Below are positions 51,824-60,433 of a stretch of DNA of 64,000 nucleotides, piece after piece. Source of the stretch: Alloboseaceae bacterium BT-24-1 (GTDB taxonomy: Bacteria; Pseudomonadota; Alphaproteobacteria; Rhizobiales; Beijerinckiaceae); assembly GCA_025846845.1 (NCBI GenBank), contig JAOYTL010000001.1, positions 897,175-961,174 on the forward strand, written 5' to 3'. The translations under genes and the position numbers were made by a program. The notes under the pieces are model-generated. The model made no database searches. It saw nothing but the letters and a program-made list of their open reading frames with translations, and had not been told where the DNA came from. Within the stretch, counting starts at the first letter, position 1, and every line of letters begins with the position of its first letter.

Positions 51824-53005
51824 ATGACGAATACGAATCTCGACAGGCGCCAGCTTCTGGCCGGCACCGCGGCGCTCGCCGGAATGACGCTCGGCGTCAG
51901 GCCGCTCGCGGCGCAGGACGGTGGCGACATCGTGCTCGGCGGCTCGATCCCGCTGACCGGTGTCTTCGCCTTCGCCGGCGTCGGCATCCATGCCGGCATC
52001 CAGGACTATCTCAAGATCCTGAATGATGGCGGCGGCATCAAGGGCCGCAAGATCAAGTATGTCGCCGAGGACACCGCCTACAAGGTCGACGCCTCGGTCG
52101 CCGCCTTCAACAAGATCACCAGTCAGGAGAAGGTCTCGCTCTACTATGGCGACTCGACCGGCTTCTCGAAGACGATCAATCCCGAGCTCGACCGGCGCGG
52201 CAGCATGATCATGGCCGGCGCCTCCTTCGCGACCGAGCTCAACGATCCCAAGAAGTTCCCGCTGCAGTTCATGGCCGGGCCCGACTACACCGAGATGTTC
52301 GGCATCCTGCTGCGCTACATCGCCAAGGAGAAGCCAGGCGCGCGCGTCGCCTTCGTCTATTCCGACAGCGAGTTCGGCCGCGATCCGATCGCGCCGAGCG
52401 AGGCCGTCGCCAAGGAGTTGAAGCTCAGCGTCGTCGAGAAGATCGTGACGCCGCCCGGCAGCGTCGACGTCTCGACCGAGGTGCTGAAGCTGCGCCGCGC
52501 CAATCCCGACTTCACGATCTTCCACGGCTATGTCTTGGCGCCGATCCCGGAATTCGTCGCGCAGGCGAAGCAGATGGGCATGAAGAGCCAGTTCATGGGC
52601 ACGTTCTGGACCATGGACAACTCGACCGTGCAGCGCATGGGCGATTCAGCCGACGGCTTCATGGGCGTGATGCCCTACCGCTACTACTACGACAAGGACG
52701 GCTCGTCGCCGATGCTGGAGAAGATCCGGCAGATGCGCCCGGAGTACCAGTCGACCGGCTATCTGCAGGGCTTCGTCACCGCCATGCTGATGGCCGAGGC
52801 GGTGAAGCGCACGCTCGATGCCGGCAAGGAGCTGACCGGCGTCAACCTCAAGGCCGGGCTCAACAGCATCAAGGATTTCGACACCGGCGGGCTGTTCGGC
52901 GTGCCGATCTCGATCCCCGGCAATTCCGTGCCGGTCGGGCGAATCTATCGCTTCGACGCCAAGGCCAAGCAGATGCAGCCGGCCTCCGACTGGATCAAGC
53001 TGTGA
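51824..53005 (+). CDS. livK: branched-chain-type ABC transporter substrate-binding protein
   Basis: A 393-residue periplasmic protein of the Peripla_BP_6 family. Tat-like signal NLDRRQLLAGTAALAGMTLG, then DIVLGGSIPLTGVFAFAG, which opens the ligand-binding lobe. Members of this branch often bind aromatic acids or other carboxylates rather than leucine. GGGAGGA lies upstream of the ATG. It sits mid-operon between livM and livF. Confidence 0.92.
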   Translation: MTNTNLDRRQLLAGTAALAGMTLGVRPLAAQDGGDIVLGGSIPLTGVFAFAGVGIHAGIQDYLKILNDGGGIKGRKIKYVAEDTAYKVDASVAAFNKITSQEKVSLYYGDSTGFSKTINPELDRRGSMIMAGASFATELNDPKKFPLQFMAGPDYTEMFGILLRYIAKEKPGARVAFVYSDSEFGRDPIAPSEAVAKELKLSVVEKIVTPPGSVDVSTEVLKLRRANPDFTIFHGYVLAPIPEFVAQAKQMGMKSQFMGTFWTMDNSTVQRMGDSADGFMGVMPYRYYYDKDGSSPMLEKIRQMRPEYQSTGYLQGFVTAMLMAEAVKRTLDAGKELTGVNLKAGLNSIKDFDTGGLFGVPISIPGNSVPVGRIYRFDAKAKQMQPASDWIKL

Positions 53006-53035
53006 TCGCTGCTGCCAGGTGAAGAGCTAGAGGTC

Positions 53036-53845
53036 ATGGCCGGTCCCGCGGTGCTCGACGTCAACAATGTCGAGGTGGTCTATAACCGGACCGTGCAGGT
53101 GCTGCGCGGGCTATCGCTGCAGGTGCCGGAGGGCGAGATCGTCGCCCTCCTCGGCTCGAACGGTGCCGGCAAGTCGACCCTGCTCAAGGCGGTGTCGAAC
53201 CTGCTCTCGCTCGAGGATGGCGACGTCACCGCCGGCGCCATCCGCTTCCGCGGCGACGATATCGCGAGCCTCACCCCGCATGGGCTCGTCCGGCGCGGTC
53301 TCTTCCACGTCATGGAGGGGCGGCGCATCTTCGAGGACCTCTCCGTCGAGGAGAACCTCACCGCCGCGACCTTCGCGTTGACCGGACGCAAGCTGCCCGC
53401 CGCCGATTTCGATCTGGTCTACAGCTACTTCCCAAGGCTGCACGAACGCCGCAAGGGGTTGGCCGGCTATCTCTCCGGCGGCGAGCAGCAGATGCTGGCG
53501 ATCGGGCGCGCCCTGATCGCGCGGCCCTCGCTGATCCTGCTCGACGAGCCCTCGCTCGGCCTCGCGCCCAAGCTGGTCGAGGAGATCTTCGCGATCATCG
53601 CCCGCATCAACGCCGAGCAGAAGGTCTCGATGCTGCTGGTCGAGCAGAACGCCGCCGTCGCCTTCGCGGTGGCGAATTACGGCTACATCCTCGAAATGGG
53701 CAAGGTCGTGATCGACGGGCCGGTCGAGAAGCTGATGCGCGACCAGGACGTGCGCGAATTCTATCTTGGCCTCGGCGGCGCCGGGGGCGAACGCAGCTAT
53801 CGCGACATCAAGCACTACAAGCGCCGCAAGCGCTGGCTCTCGTAG
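53036..53845 (+). CDS. livF: branched-chain-type ABC transporter ATP-binding protein LivF
   Basis: A 269-residue ATPase with Walker A LLGSNGAGKST, signature YLSGGEQQMLAIGRAL and Walker B LILLDEPSLGL. The C-terminal extension (GERSYRDIKHYKRRKRWLS) is longer and more basic than in classical LivF, a feature of the aromatic-acid-associated branch. It ends two bases before the acyl-CoA ligase gene. Confidence 0.94.
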   Translation: MAGPAVLDVNNVEVVYNRTVQVLRGLSLQVPEGEIVALLGSNGAGKSTLLKAVSNLLSLEDGDVTAGAIRFRGDDIASLTPHGLVRRGLFHVMEGRRIFEDLSVEENLTAATFALTGRKLPAADFDLVYSYFPRLHERRKGLAGYLSGGEQQMLAIGRALIARPSLILLDEPSLGLAPKLVEEIFAIIARINAEQKVSMLLVEQNAAVAFAVANYGYILEMGKVVIDGPVEKLMRDQDVREFYLGLGGAGGERSYRDIKHYKRRKRWLS

Positions 53846-53847
53846 GG

Positions 53848-55680
53848 ATGGCGGCAATGCGCGAGCTTCCGAACCTCACTTTGCCGCAGATGCTGCGCGA
53901 GAATGCGCGGACGATGCCGGAGCGGATCGCGCTCAGGCAGAAGGATTTCGGCATCTGGCTGCCGATCAGCTGGGCTGACTACGACCGCCGCGCCCGCCAT
54001 TTCGGCCTCGGCCTGCGCGCGCTTGGTCTCGCCATGGGCGGCCATGTCGGCATTCTCTCCGAGAACCGGGCCGAATGGGTCGTCGCCCAACTCGGCGCCG
54101 GCATGGTCAACGCGGTCGCGATCGGCGTCTACGCGACCAGCCCGGCCAACGAGGTCGCCTATGTGCTGGGCCATGCTGAGGTCGAGATCGTGGTCTGCGA
54201 AGACCAGGAGCAGACCGACAAGGTGCTGGAGCGGCTGGCGGAACTGCCGCGTCTCAAACGGATCGTGGTGATCGACCCCAAGGGCCTGCGGGGCTACGCC
54301 TCCGAGCTGGTCGTCGCCTTCGCCGAGGTGCTGCGGCTTGGCGCGCTGCATGAGACCGAGCATCCCGGGCTGGTCGAGGCCTGCCTGGCCGCGCAGACGA
54401 CGGCCGATATCGGCCTGATGGTCTACACCTCCGGCTCGACCGGCAAGCCCAAGGGCGCGATGCTGAGCTATCGCAACATGCGCGCCCAGGCGGCGGGTGT
54501 CGTCGAGCGGCTTGGCTATGACGCGACCACGACCAACCTGTCCTATCTGCCGCTCTGCCATGTCGCGGAGCAGATGCTGAGCACGATGGCGCCGATCTAT
54601 GCCGGCTCCTGCGTCTCCTTCGGCGAGTCGATCCGCACCGTGCAGGAGGACCTGCGCGAGATCGCACCGACGCTCTTTCTCGGCGTCCCCCGCATCTGGG
54701 AGAAGCTACACGCGTCGATCCACATCAAGCTGATGGAGGCCGGCGGCTGGCGCCGGCGCCTGTTCGAGGCCGGCCTTGCTGCCTGCGAGCCCTTTGCCAC
54801 CAAGCCGACGGCAGCACGCAGCCTGCGCGAGAAGGCGGTCGCGGGCTTCTACCATCTCGTCATCTTCCGCCCGCTGCAGAACTTCATCGGCCTGCGCAAG
54901 GCCAAGGTGGCGCTGACCGGCGCAGCGCCGATCCCGCCCCGCATCGTGCAGTTCTTCCGCACGCTCGGCGTGCCGCTGGTCGAGGTCTACGGGCTGACCG
55001 AGACCTCCGGCATGGCGACCGGCCAGCGCCTGGAGCACCTCATCCCCGGTTCGGTCGGCGAAGCGGTTGCGGGTGCGCAGGCCAGGCTCGGCGATCAGGG
55101 CGAATTGCTGGTGCGCGGCGACATTGTCTTCGAAGGCTATTTCCGCAATCCCGAGGCCACGGCAAGCGTGCTGCGCGAGGGCTGGCTCCACACCGGCGAC
55201 GTCGCCGTGATCGAGGGCGGCCAGGTCCGGATCGTCGACCGTCTCAAGGACATCATGATCACCGCCGGCGGCAAGAATCTCAGCCCGTCCGAGATCGAAA
55301 ACACGGTGAAGGGCAGCGCCTTCATCAAGGAGTGCATCGTCGTCGCCGACGGGCGCCGCTACCCCTCTGCCCTGATCCAGATCGATGGCGAGACCGTCGG
55401 CAAATGGGCCGAGGAGAACCGCCTCCCCTTCACCCATTTCCGCAGCCTCGCCGAGCACGAGCGCGTGCGCGAACTGATCGCTGCGGAGATCGAGCAGGCG
55501 AACAGCCAGCTTGCCCCGGTGGCTCAGCTCAAGCGCTTCCACCTCCTCGTCAAGGAGCTCGACCATGACGATGACGAGGTCACCGCGACCATGAAGGTGC
55601 GCCGCGCCAGCATCGCGAAAAAATATGCCGCCGAGATCGAGGGCCTGTACAAGCCCGAGCGGCAGGCCGAACCAGCCTGA
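53848..55680 (+). CDS. AMP-dependent acyl-CoA synthetase, long-chain type
   Basis: A 610-residue adenylate-forming ligase that activates a carboxylic acid to its CoA thioester. The P-loop is MVYTSGSTGKPKGAML, with YGLTETSG, the GWLHTGDVA hinge region and DRLKDIMITAGGKNLSP near the C-terminal catalytic Lys. Its length and the extra helical insert near residue 290 match FAA/long-chain (FadD15-like) members. With the transporter and thiolase it suggests uptake and activation of a fatty or aryl-alkanoic acid. Confidence 0.92.
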   Translation: MAAMRELPNLTLPQMLRENARTMPERIALRQKDFGIWLPISWADYDRRARHFGLGLRALGLAMGGHVGILSENRAEWVVAQLGAGMVNAVAIGVYATSPANEVAYVLGHAEVEIVVCEDQEQTDKVLERLAELPRLKRIVVIDPKGLRGYASELVVAFAEVLRLGALHETEHPGLVEACLAAQTTADIGLMVYTSGSTGKPKGAMLSYRNMRAQAAGVVERLGYDATTTNLSYLPLCHVAEQMLSTMAPIYAGSCVSFGESIRTVQEDLREIAPTLFLGVPRIWEKLHASIHIKLMEAGGWRRRLFEAGLAACEPFATKPTAARSLREKAVAGFYHLVIFRPLQNFIGLRKAKVALTGAAPIPPRIVQFFRTLGVPLVEVYGLTETSGMATGQRLEHLIPGSVGEAVAGAQARLGDQGELLVRGDIVFEGYFRNPEATASVLREGWLHTGDVAVIEGGQVRIVDRLKDIMITAGGKNLSPSEIENTVKGSAFIKECIVVADGRRYPSALIQIDGETVGKWAEENRLPFTHFRSLAEHERVRELIAAEIEQANSQLAPVAQLKRFHLLVKELDHDDDEVTATMKVRRASIAKKYAAEIEGLYKPERQAEPA

Positions 55681-55691
55681 AGGAGCGTTCC

Positions 55692-56873
55692 ATGAGCCGT
55701 CATGTCGTCATCACCGCGGGTGTGCGCACCGCGATCGGAACCTTCGGCGGGGCGCTCTCCGGCCATGCGCCGACAGCGCTCGGCGCGGCGTGCGTAGCCG
55801 AGGCGCTGCGCCGCGCCGATCTGCCGGCCGCCGAGGTCGGCCATGTCGTATTCGGCAATGTCATCCTGACCGAATCCAAGGACGCCTATCTTGCGCGCAT
55901 CGCCGCGATCGATGCCGGCATCCCGGTCGAGGTCCCGGCGCTGACGCTGAACCGGCTCTGCGGCTCGGGCGTGCAGGCGATCGTCTCCGCCGCCCAGGCG
56001 ATCATGCTCGGCGATTGCGACACCGCCGTCGCTGGTGGTGCCGAGACGATGAGCCGGGCGCCGCATCTGCTCGCGACCGCCCGCTTCGGCCAGCGCATGG
56101 GCGACACGGTCGCCTCGGACCATCTGACCGGCATCCTGACCGACCCGTTCGGCAACGGCATCATGGGCATCACCGCCGAGAACGTCGCCGAGCGCTACGG
56201 CGTCGACCGCGAGGCGCAGGACGCCTTCGCCGCCGAGAGCCAGCGCCGTGCCGCCGATGCGATCAATGCCGGCCGCTTCCGCGAGCAGATCCTGCCGGTC
56301 GAGGTCCGCAAGGGCCGCGACACGATCAGCTTCGACACCGACGAGCATCCCAAGCCCGGCACGACGGCGGAGACGCTGAAGGGCCTGCGCCCGACCTTCA
56401 AGAAGGACGGCACCGTCACGCCCGGCAACGCCTCGGGCATCAATGACGGCGCCGCCGCCATGGTGCTGATGGAGGAAGGCCGGGCCGGCCGCGAGGGCAA
56501 GCCGATCCTGGCGCGCATCGTCGGCTATGCCCATGCCGGCGTCGAGCCGGGCGTGATGGGCATCGGCCCGGTGCCGGCGGTGCAGGCGCTGCTCAAGCGC
56601 ACCGGGCTCTCGCTCTATGATTTCGACGTGATCGAGTCGAACGAGGCCTTCGCCGCCCAGGCCTGCGCGGTCGCCAAGGAACTCGGTTTCAATTCGGCCA
56701 AGGTCAATCCCAATGGCGGCGCCATCGCGCTCGGCCATCCGGTCGGAGCGACCGGCGCGATCATCACCCTGAAGGCGGCCTATGAGCTGAAGCGCACCAA
56801 TGGCCGCTACGGGCTGGTGACGATGTGCATCGGCGGCGGCCAGGGCATCGCGCTCGCGATCGAGCGGATCTGA
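55692..56873 (+). CDS. acetyl-CoA acetyltransferase (thiolase)
   Basis: A 393-residue thiolase. The nucleophilic Cys is in NRLCGSGVQAIV, the His in GGAIALGHPVGATGA, and the second Cys in MCIGGGQG. It cleaves a 3-ketoacyl-CoA to acetyl-CoA or runs in reverse. Start has AAGGAGCG upstream. Seven bases separate it from the TetR gene. Confidence 0.95.
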   Translation: MSRHVVITAGVRTAIGTFGGALSGHAPTALGAACVAEALRRADLPAAEVGHVVFGNVILTESKDAYLARIAAIDAGIPVEVPALTLNRLCGSGVQAIVSAAQAIMLGDCDTAVAGGAETMSRAPHLLATARFGQRMGDTVASDHLTGILTDPFGNGIMGITAENVAERYGVDREAQDAFAAESQRRAADAINAGRFREQILPVEVRKGRDTISFDTDEHPKPGTTAETLKGLRPTFKKDGTVTPGNASGINDGAAAMVLMEEGRAGREGKPILARIVGYAHAGVEPGVMGIGPVPAVQALLKRTGLSLYDFDVIESNEAFAAQACAVAKELGFNSAKVNPNGGAIALGHPVGATGAIITLKAAYELKRTNGRYGLVTMCIGGGQGIALAIERI

Positions 56874-56880
56874 GCCGGTC

Positions 56881-57534
56881 ATGGCGACAGCCCTCTGGAA
56901 GACGCCGGCGCAGCGCGAGCGCGAGCGCGCCCTCAAGCGCGAGGCCGTGCTGCGCGTCGCGGCGCAGGCCTTCGCCGAGCAGGGCTTCCACCGCACCTCG
57001 CTCGACGACGTCGCCGAGCGGCTGAACGTCACCAAGCCGACGATCTACCACTATGTCCGCAGCAAGGACGAAATCCTGTTCGAATGCGTGCGCATCGGGC
57101 TGGAGCGGCTCGATGCCGCCGCCGCCTCAGCCGAAGTCAGGCGCAGTGGCGGCAGCGGCCTCGAGCGGCTGATCGTGCTCTGGACCGAATACGCCCATAT
57201 CGTCACCGAGGATTTCGGGCGCTGCCTCATCCTCGTCGGCGAAGACCCCCTGCCCGCCGAGACCCGCAAGGAATTGCGCGCCCTCAAGGGCAAGATCGAC
57301 AAGCGCTTCCGCGGGCTGATCGAGGCCGGCATCGCCGACGGCTCGATCCGCGCCTGCGATCCCAAGCTGCTCGCCTTCGCGGCGGCCGGCGCGCTGAGCT
57401 GGATCGCCCGCTGGCATAACCCGGCCGGGCCGCTTTCCGTCGACGATATCGCCCGCGAGACGATCGGGCTCTTCGTCAACGGGATCGGGGCGCTCGCGCA
57501 CAGCGACCAAAGCGTCCGCCGCATCAGTTCCTAG
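56881..57534 (+). CDS. TetR-family transcriptional regulator of the acyl-CoA operon
   Basis: A 217-residue repressor. Helix-turn-helix at about 20-65 (EAVLRVAAQAFAEQGFHRTS, then RLNVTKPTIYHYVRSKDEIL). The C-terminal domain resembles the TetR_C group found with fatty-acid and aromatic acyl-CoA genes. It is the last gene of the operon, so it is likely autoregulated, with the palindrome at 48157 as its probable target and an acyl-CoA as its likely inducer. Confidence 0.92.
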   Translation: MATALWKTPAQRERERALKREAVLRVAAQAFAEQGFHRTSLDDVAERLNVTKPTIYHYVRSKDEILFECVRIGLERLDAAAASAEVRRSGGSGLERLIVLWTEYAHIVTEDFGRCLILVGEDPLPAETRKELRALKGKIDKRFRGLIEAGIADGSIRACDPKLLAFAAAGALSWIARWHNPAGPLSVDDIARETIGLFVNGIGALAHSDQSVRRISS

Positions 57535-57584
57535 CCTGGGAGCTCCGCAGCAAAGCGGCGCAAAGATTGAACGCTGAGGGGGGA

Positions 57585-57628
57585 TGGAGCGGGTACCGGG
57601 AATCGAACCCGGATATTCAGCTTGGAAG
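57585..57628 (-). tRNA. partial tRNA-Gly 3' half (att-type remnant)
   Basis: The minus strand has the anticodon loop TTCCAA, then the T arm CCGGGTTCGATTCCCGG, acceptor strand TACCCGC and an encoded TCCA. The 5' half needed for a cloverleaf (GCGGGTA, D arm, anticodon 5' stem) is absent. TATTCAGCTTGGAAG (57614-57628) is identical to 60104-60118 in the intact tRNA-Gly. This fits a distal attachment site. Confidence 0.8.
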
Positions 57629-57865
57629 TCTTTACCTGCTCTAGCCCTCAGAGATCAATAGCCGTCATTTTATGACACATTTCAGTACTTTAGCTGAAAA
57701 TCGACGTTCCCCGGATTTCACTCAAGGACACCCGCAATCTGGGAATTTTGCGCCCGGTTGGCGCCCGAGAAACGGTCTGCGCGACGCTGGGAGTCGGCTG
57801 ACTTGGCCAAATGTCAAGCGGGGAAAGCGCGCTCGCTTCATGGCCCGCGAGGGTCATTGGCAAAC

Positions 57866-58594
57866 TTACTCCGCCTCCAATGCAGACTTCCATATCGCGG
57901 CGTCGGATATCGAGGAATCGACCGCTGTCTCACGCTTTGGGTGCCTCTCCAGAGGTAACGGCTCGCCAACCCGCCAGAGTGAATAGGCAGCGCCCTGCCA
58001 GAGCACCCAAACTTCATAAAATGAGTCTTTGGCTGACGTGGTGGAAGGCTGCATCGCCTCCTCAATCTCCCGCCGCCGGATGCCATACTCGCCTAGGTTG
58101 AGATAGATGAGCAGGCTAATATTAGGGTCATAGCCCTTAGCGGCCTTTTTCATCGCAGCATCCATTATCATTTTCGGGCCGTTCGCTGCGCGCGCGATCC
58201 AGTCTTCAACGGGATCCTCCTCTACGGTTGTTGGCTCTCCTCTCTCAGCCCGCTGAACTAGAGTTCGATACTCTGCCGATCGCTGGCGGCCCGGCTGGTC
58301 GGCTTCGACAATCTCAAATAGTTCGCGCTTGCCATCAAACGTCAGTTCGCAGTCTGGGCGATCACCAGGCCAAAGTCTGACGGCATCCGCTCCACGGGCT
58401 TGCGCGAACTTGCCCGCGGTCCATGCGTCTCGAATGAACGCTAGGCCAGCTTGAACAAGCATACGACCTTGCAGAATATCTCTCAGTTCTTCCACCAGCC
58501 TGATCATCGCGTCAGGCGGCATCGGTTTTTCTAGGCGAAGGCGCCAACTCTTTCGCTCAACGTCGGTCAGGGGGCGTCCGGGCATGCTTGGCAC
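57866..58594 (-). CDS. hypothetical protein with weak PD-(D/E)XK-like pattern
   Basis: A 242-residue protein in the tRNA-Gly island. Not recognised as a family. Residues 1-60 look helical. Residues 80-99 read PDCELTFDGKRELFEIVEAD, in which P80-D81 and E94 or E97 recall the PD...(D/E)xK nuclease core, but the Lys is not evident. A later strand pair (NISLLIYLNL and FYEVWVLWQGAAYSLW) could complete such a fold. It starts 77 bases from the divergent peptidase gene. Codon use is less GC-biased than outside the island. Confidence 0.7.
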   Translation of the reverse strand: MPSMPGRPLTDVERKSWRLRLEKPMPPDAMIRLVEELRDILQGRMLVQAGLAFIRDAWTAGKFAQARGADAVRLWPGDRPDCELTFDGKRELFEIVEADQPGRQRSAEYRTLVQRAERGEPTTVEEDPVEDWIARAANGPKMIMDAAMKKAAKGYDPNISLLIYLNLGEYGIRRREIEEAMQPSTTSAKDSFYEVWVLWQGAAYSLWRVGEPLPLERHPKRETAVDSSISDAAIWKSALEAE

Positions 58595-58671
58595 TCGTCA
58601 TCTCAGGCCAGCCTGCCAAGAAACCAAACGCCTCTCAATGGTGGCAGACCACTTCAGAACGAGGAGACGAG

Positions 58672-59424
58672 ATGGAGTTGATCGAACGGATGGTCAATCG
58701 CACGGCCACCTTCAATGGCCTGCATCTTCCAATCAAAACCGTCCACTCGACACTAATCAAATACGCCGATCACCTCGTCGCCCTGAATGACGACGACACT
58801 TGGCGGTTCTCGCTGCTTGGCTCAGCGGTGCGTATCCATTACCGCGATCGATATCTCTCGATCTGCTGCCGCCATCAGCTGAAGGGGCGCGATCTATCCC
58901 GCGTCGGCCTAATCGAAGACGGCGGCGAGCACATCATCACATCAGCGCGGTCGATCCACTTCTCATCGGCCAACGACAGCGATTTCCATGACCTGGCTCT
59001 TTTCGATTTTACAGAGCCGTGTGCAGCAGGGGTTATGGATGTCTCGCGGTTCTTTCCGTTCCGCAGCATTGCTCCAGACACGGCCTCGGACAAGCACGTG
59101 TTTGTGCTTTGCACCGGCTTCCCGTTCGCGGACCAGCGTTATGAGCTCGATGAGAACCATCTGGGCTCAGGAAGGCGAAACATCATCTGTCAGCCTCAAA
59201 ATCGAAGCAGCGACCCTGCCTTGATCAAATTGGGCATTCCCAAAGGGATCGATTTTGACCCTGACGGGATGAGTGGCGGCTCGGCCTTCGTTTGCATCGA
59301 ACGCAACAGGAAGCTCGAAATCTATTTCGCCGGCATCATCACCCGCGGCGGACAGGATGGGTTCTACATCGTCAAAGCAGGCTTTGTCCGCGAGTTCCTC
59401 GACCGCGCGCTATTCTCCCGTTGA
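58672..59424 (+). CDS. trypsin-like serine peptidase (predicted)
   Basis: A 250-residue protein with the GxSGGS motif (DGMSGGSAF, nucleophile S201), DFHDLALFDF supplying D107, and H68 in ICCRHQL. These occur in the order and approximate spacing of the trypsin triad. There is no signal peptide, so it should act in the cytoplasm, which is unusual for this fold and typical of effectors in immunity or regulated proteolysis. GAGGAG precedes the ATG at 58672. It is divergent from the nuclease-like gene in the tRNA-Gly island; a shared function is inferred only. Confidence 0.75.
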   Translation: MELIERMVNRTATFNGLHLPIKTVHSTLIKYADHLVALNDDDTWRFSLLGSAVRIHYRDRYLSICCRHQLKGRDLSRVGLIEDGGEHIITSARSIHFSSANDSDFHDLALFDFTEPCAAGVMDVSRFFPFRSIAPDTASDKHVFVLCTGFPFADQRYELDENHLGSGRRNIICQPQNRSSDPALIKLGIPKGIDFDPDGMSGGSAFVCIERNRKLEIYFAGIITRGGQDGFYIVKAGFVREFLDRALFSR

Positions 59425-59622
59425 GCGGTATCGTGCTCGTTGTGAGATGGCCGGCACTGTCGGCTGCTCCAACTTCGCCAGATCTTTCTCGGCGCGCTCC
59501 CGCTCCTCGCTCGTCCTCGCCTCGGCCGCGTGCGACTCCAAAATGCGGCGCATCTTGTCAGCAAGCGGCTCCTGCGCGAAGCCGGCCTTGCCCACAGACT
59601 TGAAGAACAGGATCAGCATCAC
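59410..59622 (-). CDS. small helical protein of unknown function in the tRNA-Gly island
   Basis: A 70-residue frame overlapping the end of the peptidase gene by 15 bases on the other strand. The middle is charged and likely a coiled coil (EARTSEERERAEKDLAKLEQ). It may be a real small gene or chance. No family recognised. Confidence 0.4.
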   Translation of the reverse strand: MMLILFFKSVGKAGFAQEPLADKMRRILESHAAEARTSEERERAEKDLAKLEQPTVPAISQRARYRSTGE

Positions 59623-60074
59623 CGCCGTATGCGGTCACGACCGCGAGTTAGCGCGCGCAGCTCAACCCAAGCGACGTCAATGCAGCCACCTATAAACGAG
59701 CTTTAGGTGCGCGACGCACCCAGCTACCCCGCCCTCGTCACGCGCACCGGTATGAGGAAGTGCTCGGTGGTTGTGATCATCAACGGGCCAGCGCTCAACT
59801 CAACCAAGATACAGACACGCACGTCGTAAATGCTGCGCTGAGGGTGTGTGGATTTTTCAAGCGCCGACCCAGGCAGAATTTCGATCTGTCGCAGCAGCAC
59901 ATTATGCGCGGCCGACTAGCGACATTTCGACTCAGCGCGGCGCGCTTTCGCCCAGTAAACAGCCTCGTAAGCTGATTTGCGCCCCGAAACGCAGAAAAAC
60001 CGGCAATCTGAGCCGGTTGACGGTCGATTCGAGCCGTGTAAGTACCTGAAACGCAGTCGATTTCAGCAGATTTT
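59623..60074. other. gene-poor arm of the tRNA-Gly island
   Basis: About 450 bases with only short frames lacking ribosome sites or family features. It contains a terminator-like hairpin at 59993-60018. I looked for an integrase remnant on both strands and saw none. Confidence 0.5.
59993..60018 (-). terminator. terminator downstream of tRNA-Gly
   Basis: On the minus strand AACCGGC-TCAGATT-GCCGGTT runs into TTTTTC, about 57 bases after the tRNA 3' end. A standard intrinsic terminator layout. Confidence 0.7.
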
Positions 60075-60148
60075 TGGAGCGGGTGGAGGGAATCGAACCC
60101 TCGTATTCAGCTTGGAAGGCTGCTGCTCTACCATTGAGCTACACCCGC
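60075..60148 (-). tRNA. tRNA-Gly (anticodon TCC)
   Basis: An intact minus-strand cloverleaf of 74 bases with encoded CCA. Acceptor GCGGGTG/CACCCGC, D arm GCTCAATGGTAGAGC, anticodon loop CTTCCAA, T arm GAGGGTTCGATTCCCTC. Its 3' end faces the island, as expected for a target of tRNA-specific integrases. Confidence 0.96.
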
Positions 60149-60246
60149 GCCGGGCCGCCAAATTCCGCATCCGGCCGGTAGGTGTCAACCCATCGCAGGA
60201 AAGAAGATGGCGTCATCCACCTGCGGCGGCGGCAGGCAGGCGCATT

Positions 60247-60384
60247 TTACGTATCGCTCAATGCCAGCCGGCCGAGCCAGATCGCGGCGCCGGTGAACGC
60301 GCCGAGCGCGGCCCCTCCGGCGAGCGTACCGAAGGCCAGGGCGCCGGCCGCAGCCACCGCCGTGCTGAAAAGTGCAATTCCCAT
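60247..60384 (-). CDS. 45-residue small membrane protein
   Basis: A short minus-strand gene starting MGIALFSTAVAAAGALAFGT and ending LGRLALSDT, with a glycine/alanine-rich helix over most of its length. GAGGGA lies just upstream of the ATG. It resembles small inner-membrane peptides of unknown role. Two palindromes lie upstream, shared with the divergent gene at 60545. Confidence 0.55.
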   Translation of the reverse strand: MGIALFSTAVAAAGALAFGTLAGGAALGAFTGAAIWLGRLALSDT

Positions 60385-60433
60385 AGTCCCTCTTCCCCAA
60401 CGGCAAGCCTAGCGTGGCCGCGCCGCGCGGCTG

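Larger units (their letters stand above)
57585..60148. mobile_element. small genomic island at tRNA-Gly
   Basis: Bounded by the intact tRNA-Gly (60075-60148) and a directly repeated 3' tRNA fragment (57585-57628), the layout left by tRNA-targeting integration. GC content is visibly lower inside than in the flanks. It holds three frames, two of them divergent. No integrase gene or recognisable integrase remnant was found, so it may be a decayed or satellite element. Confidence 0.6.

Noticed and set aside
57585..57660. A second functional tRNA-Gly
   Set aside because: The 5' acceptor strand, D arm and anticodon 5' stem cannot be formed from the sequence upstream of the anticodon; only the 3' half is present.
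59623..60074. An integrase remnant next to tRNA-Gly
   Set aside because: I looked for tyrosine-recombinase motifs on both strands and found none that I could support.
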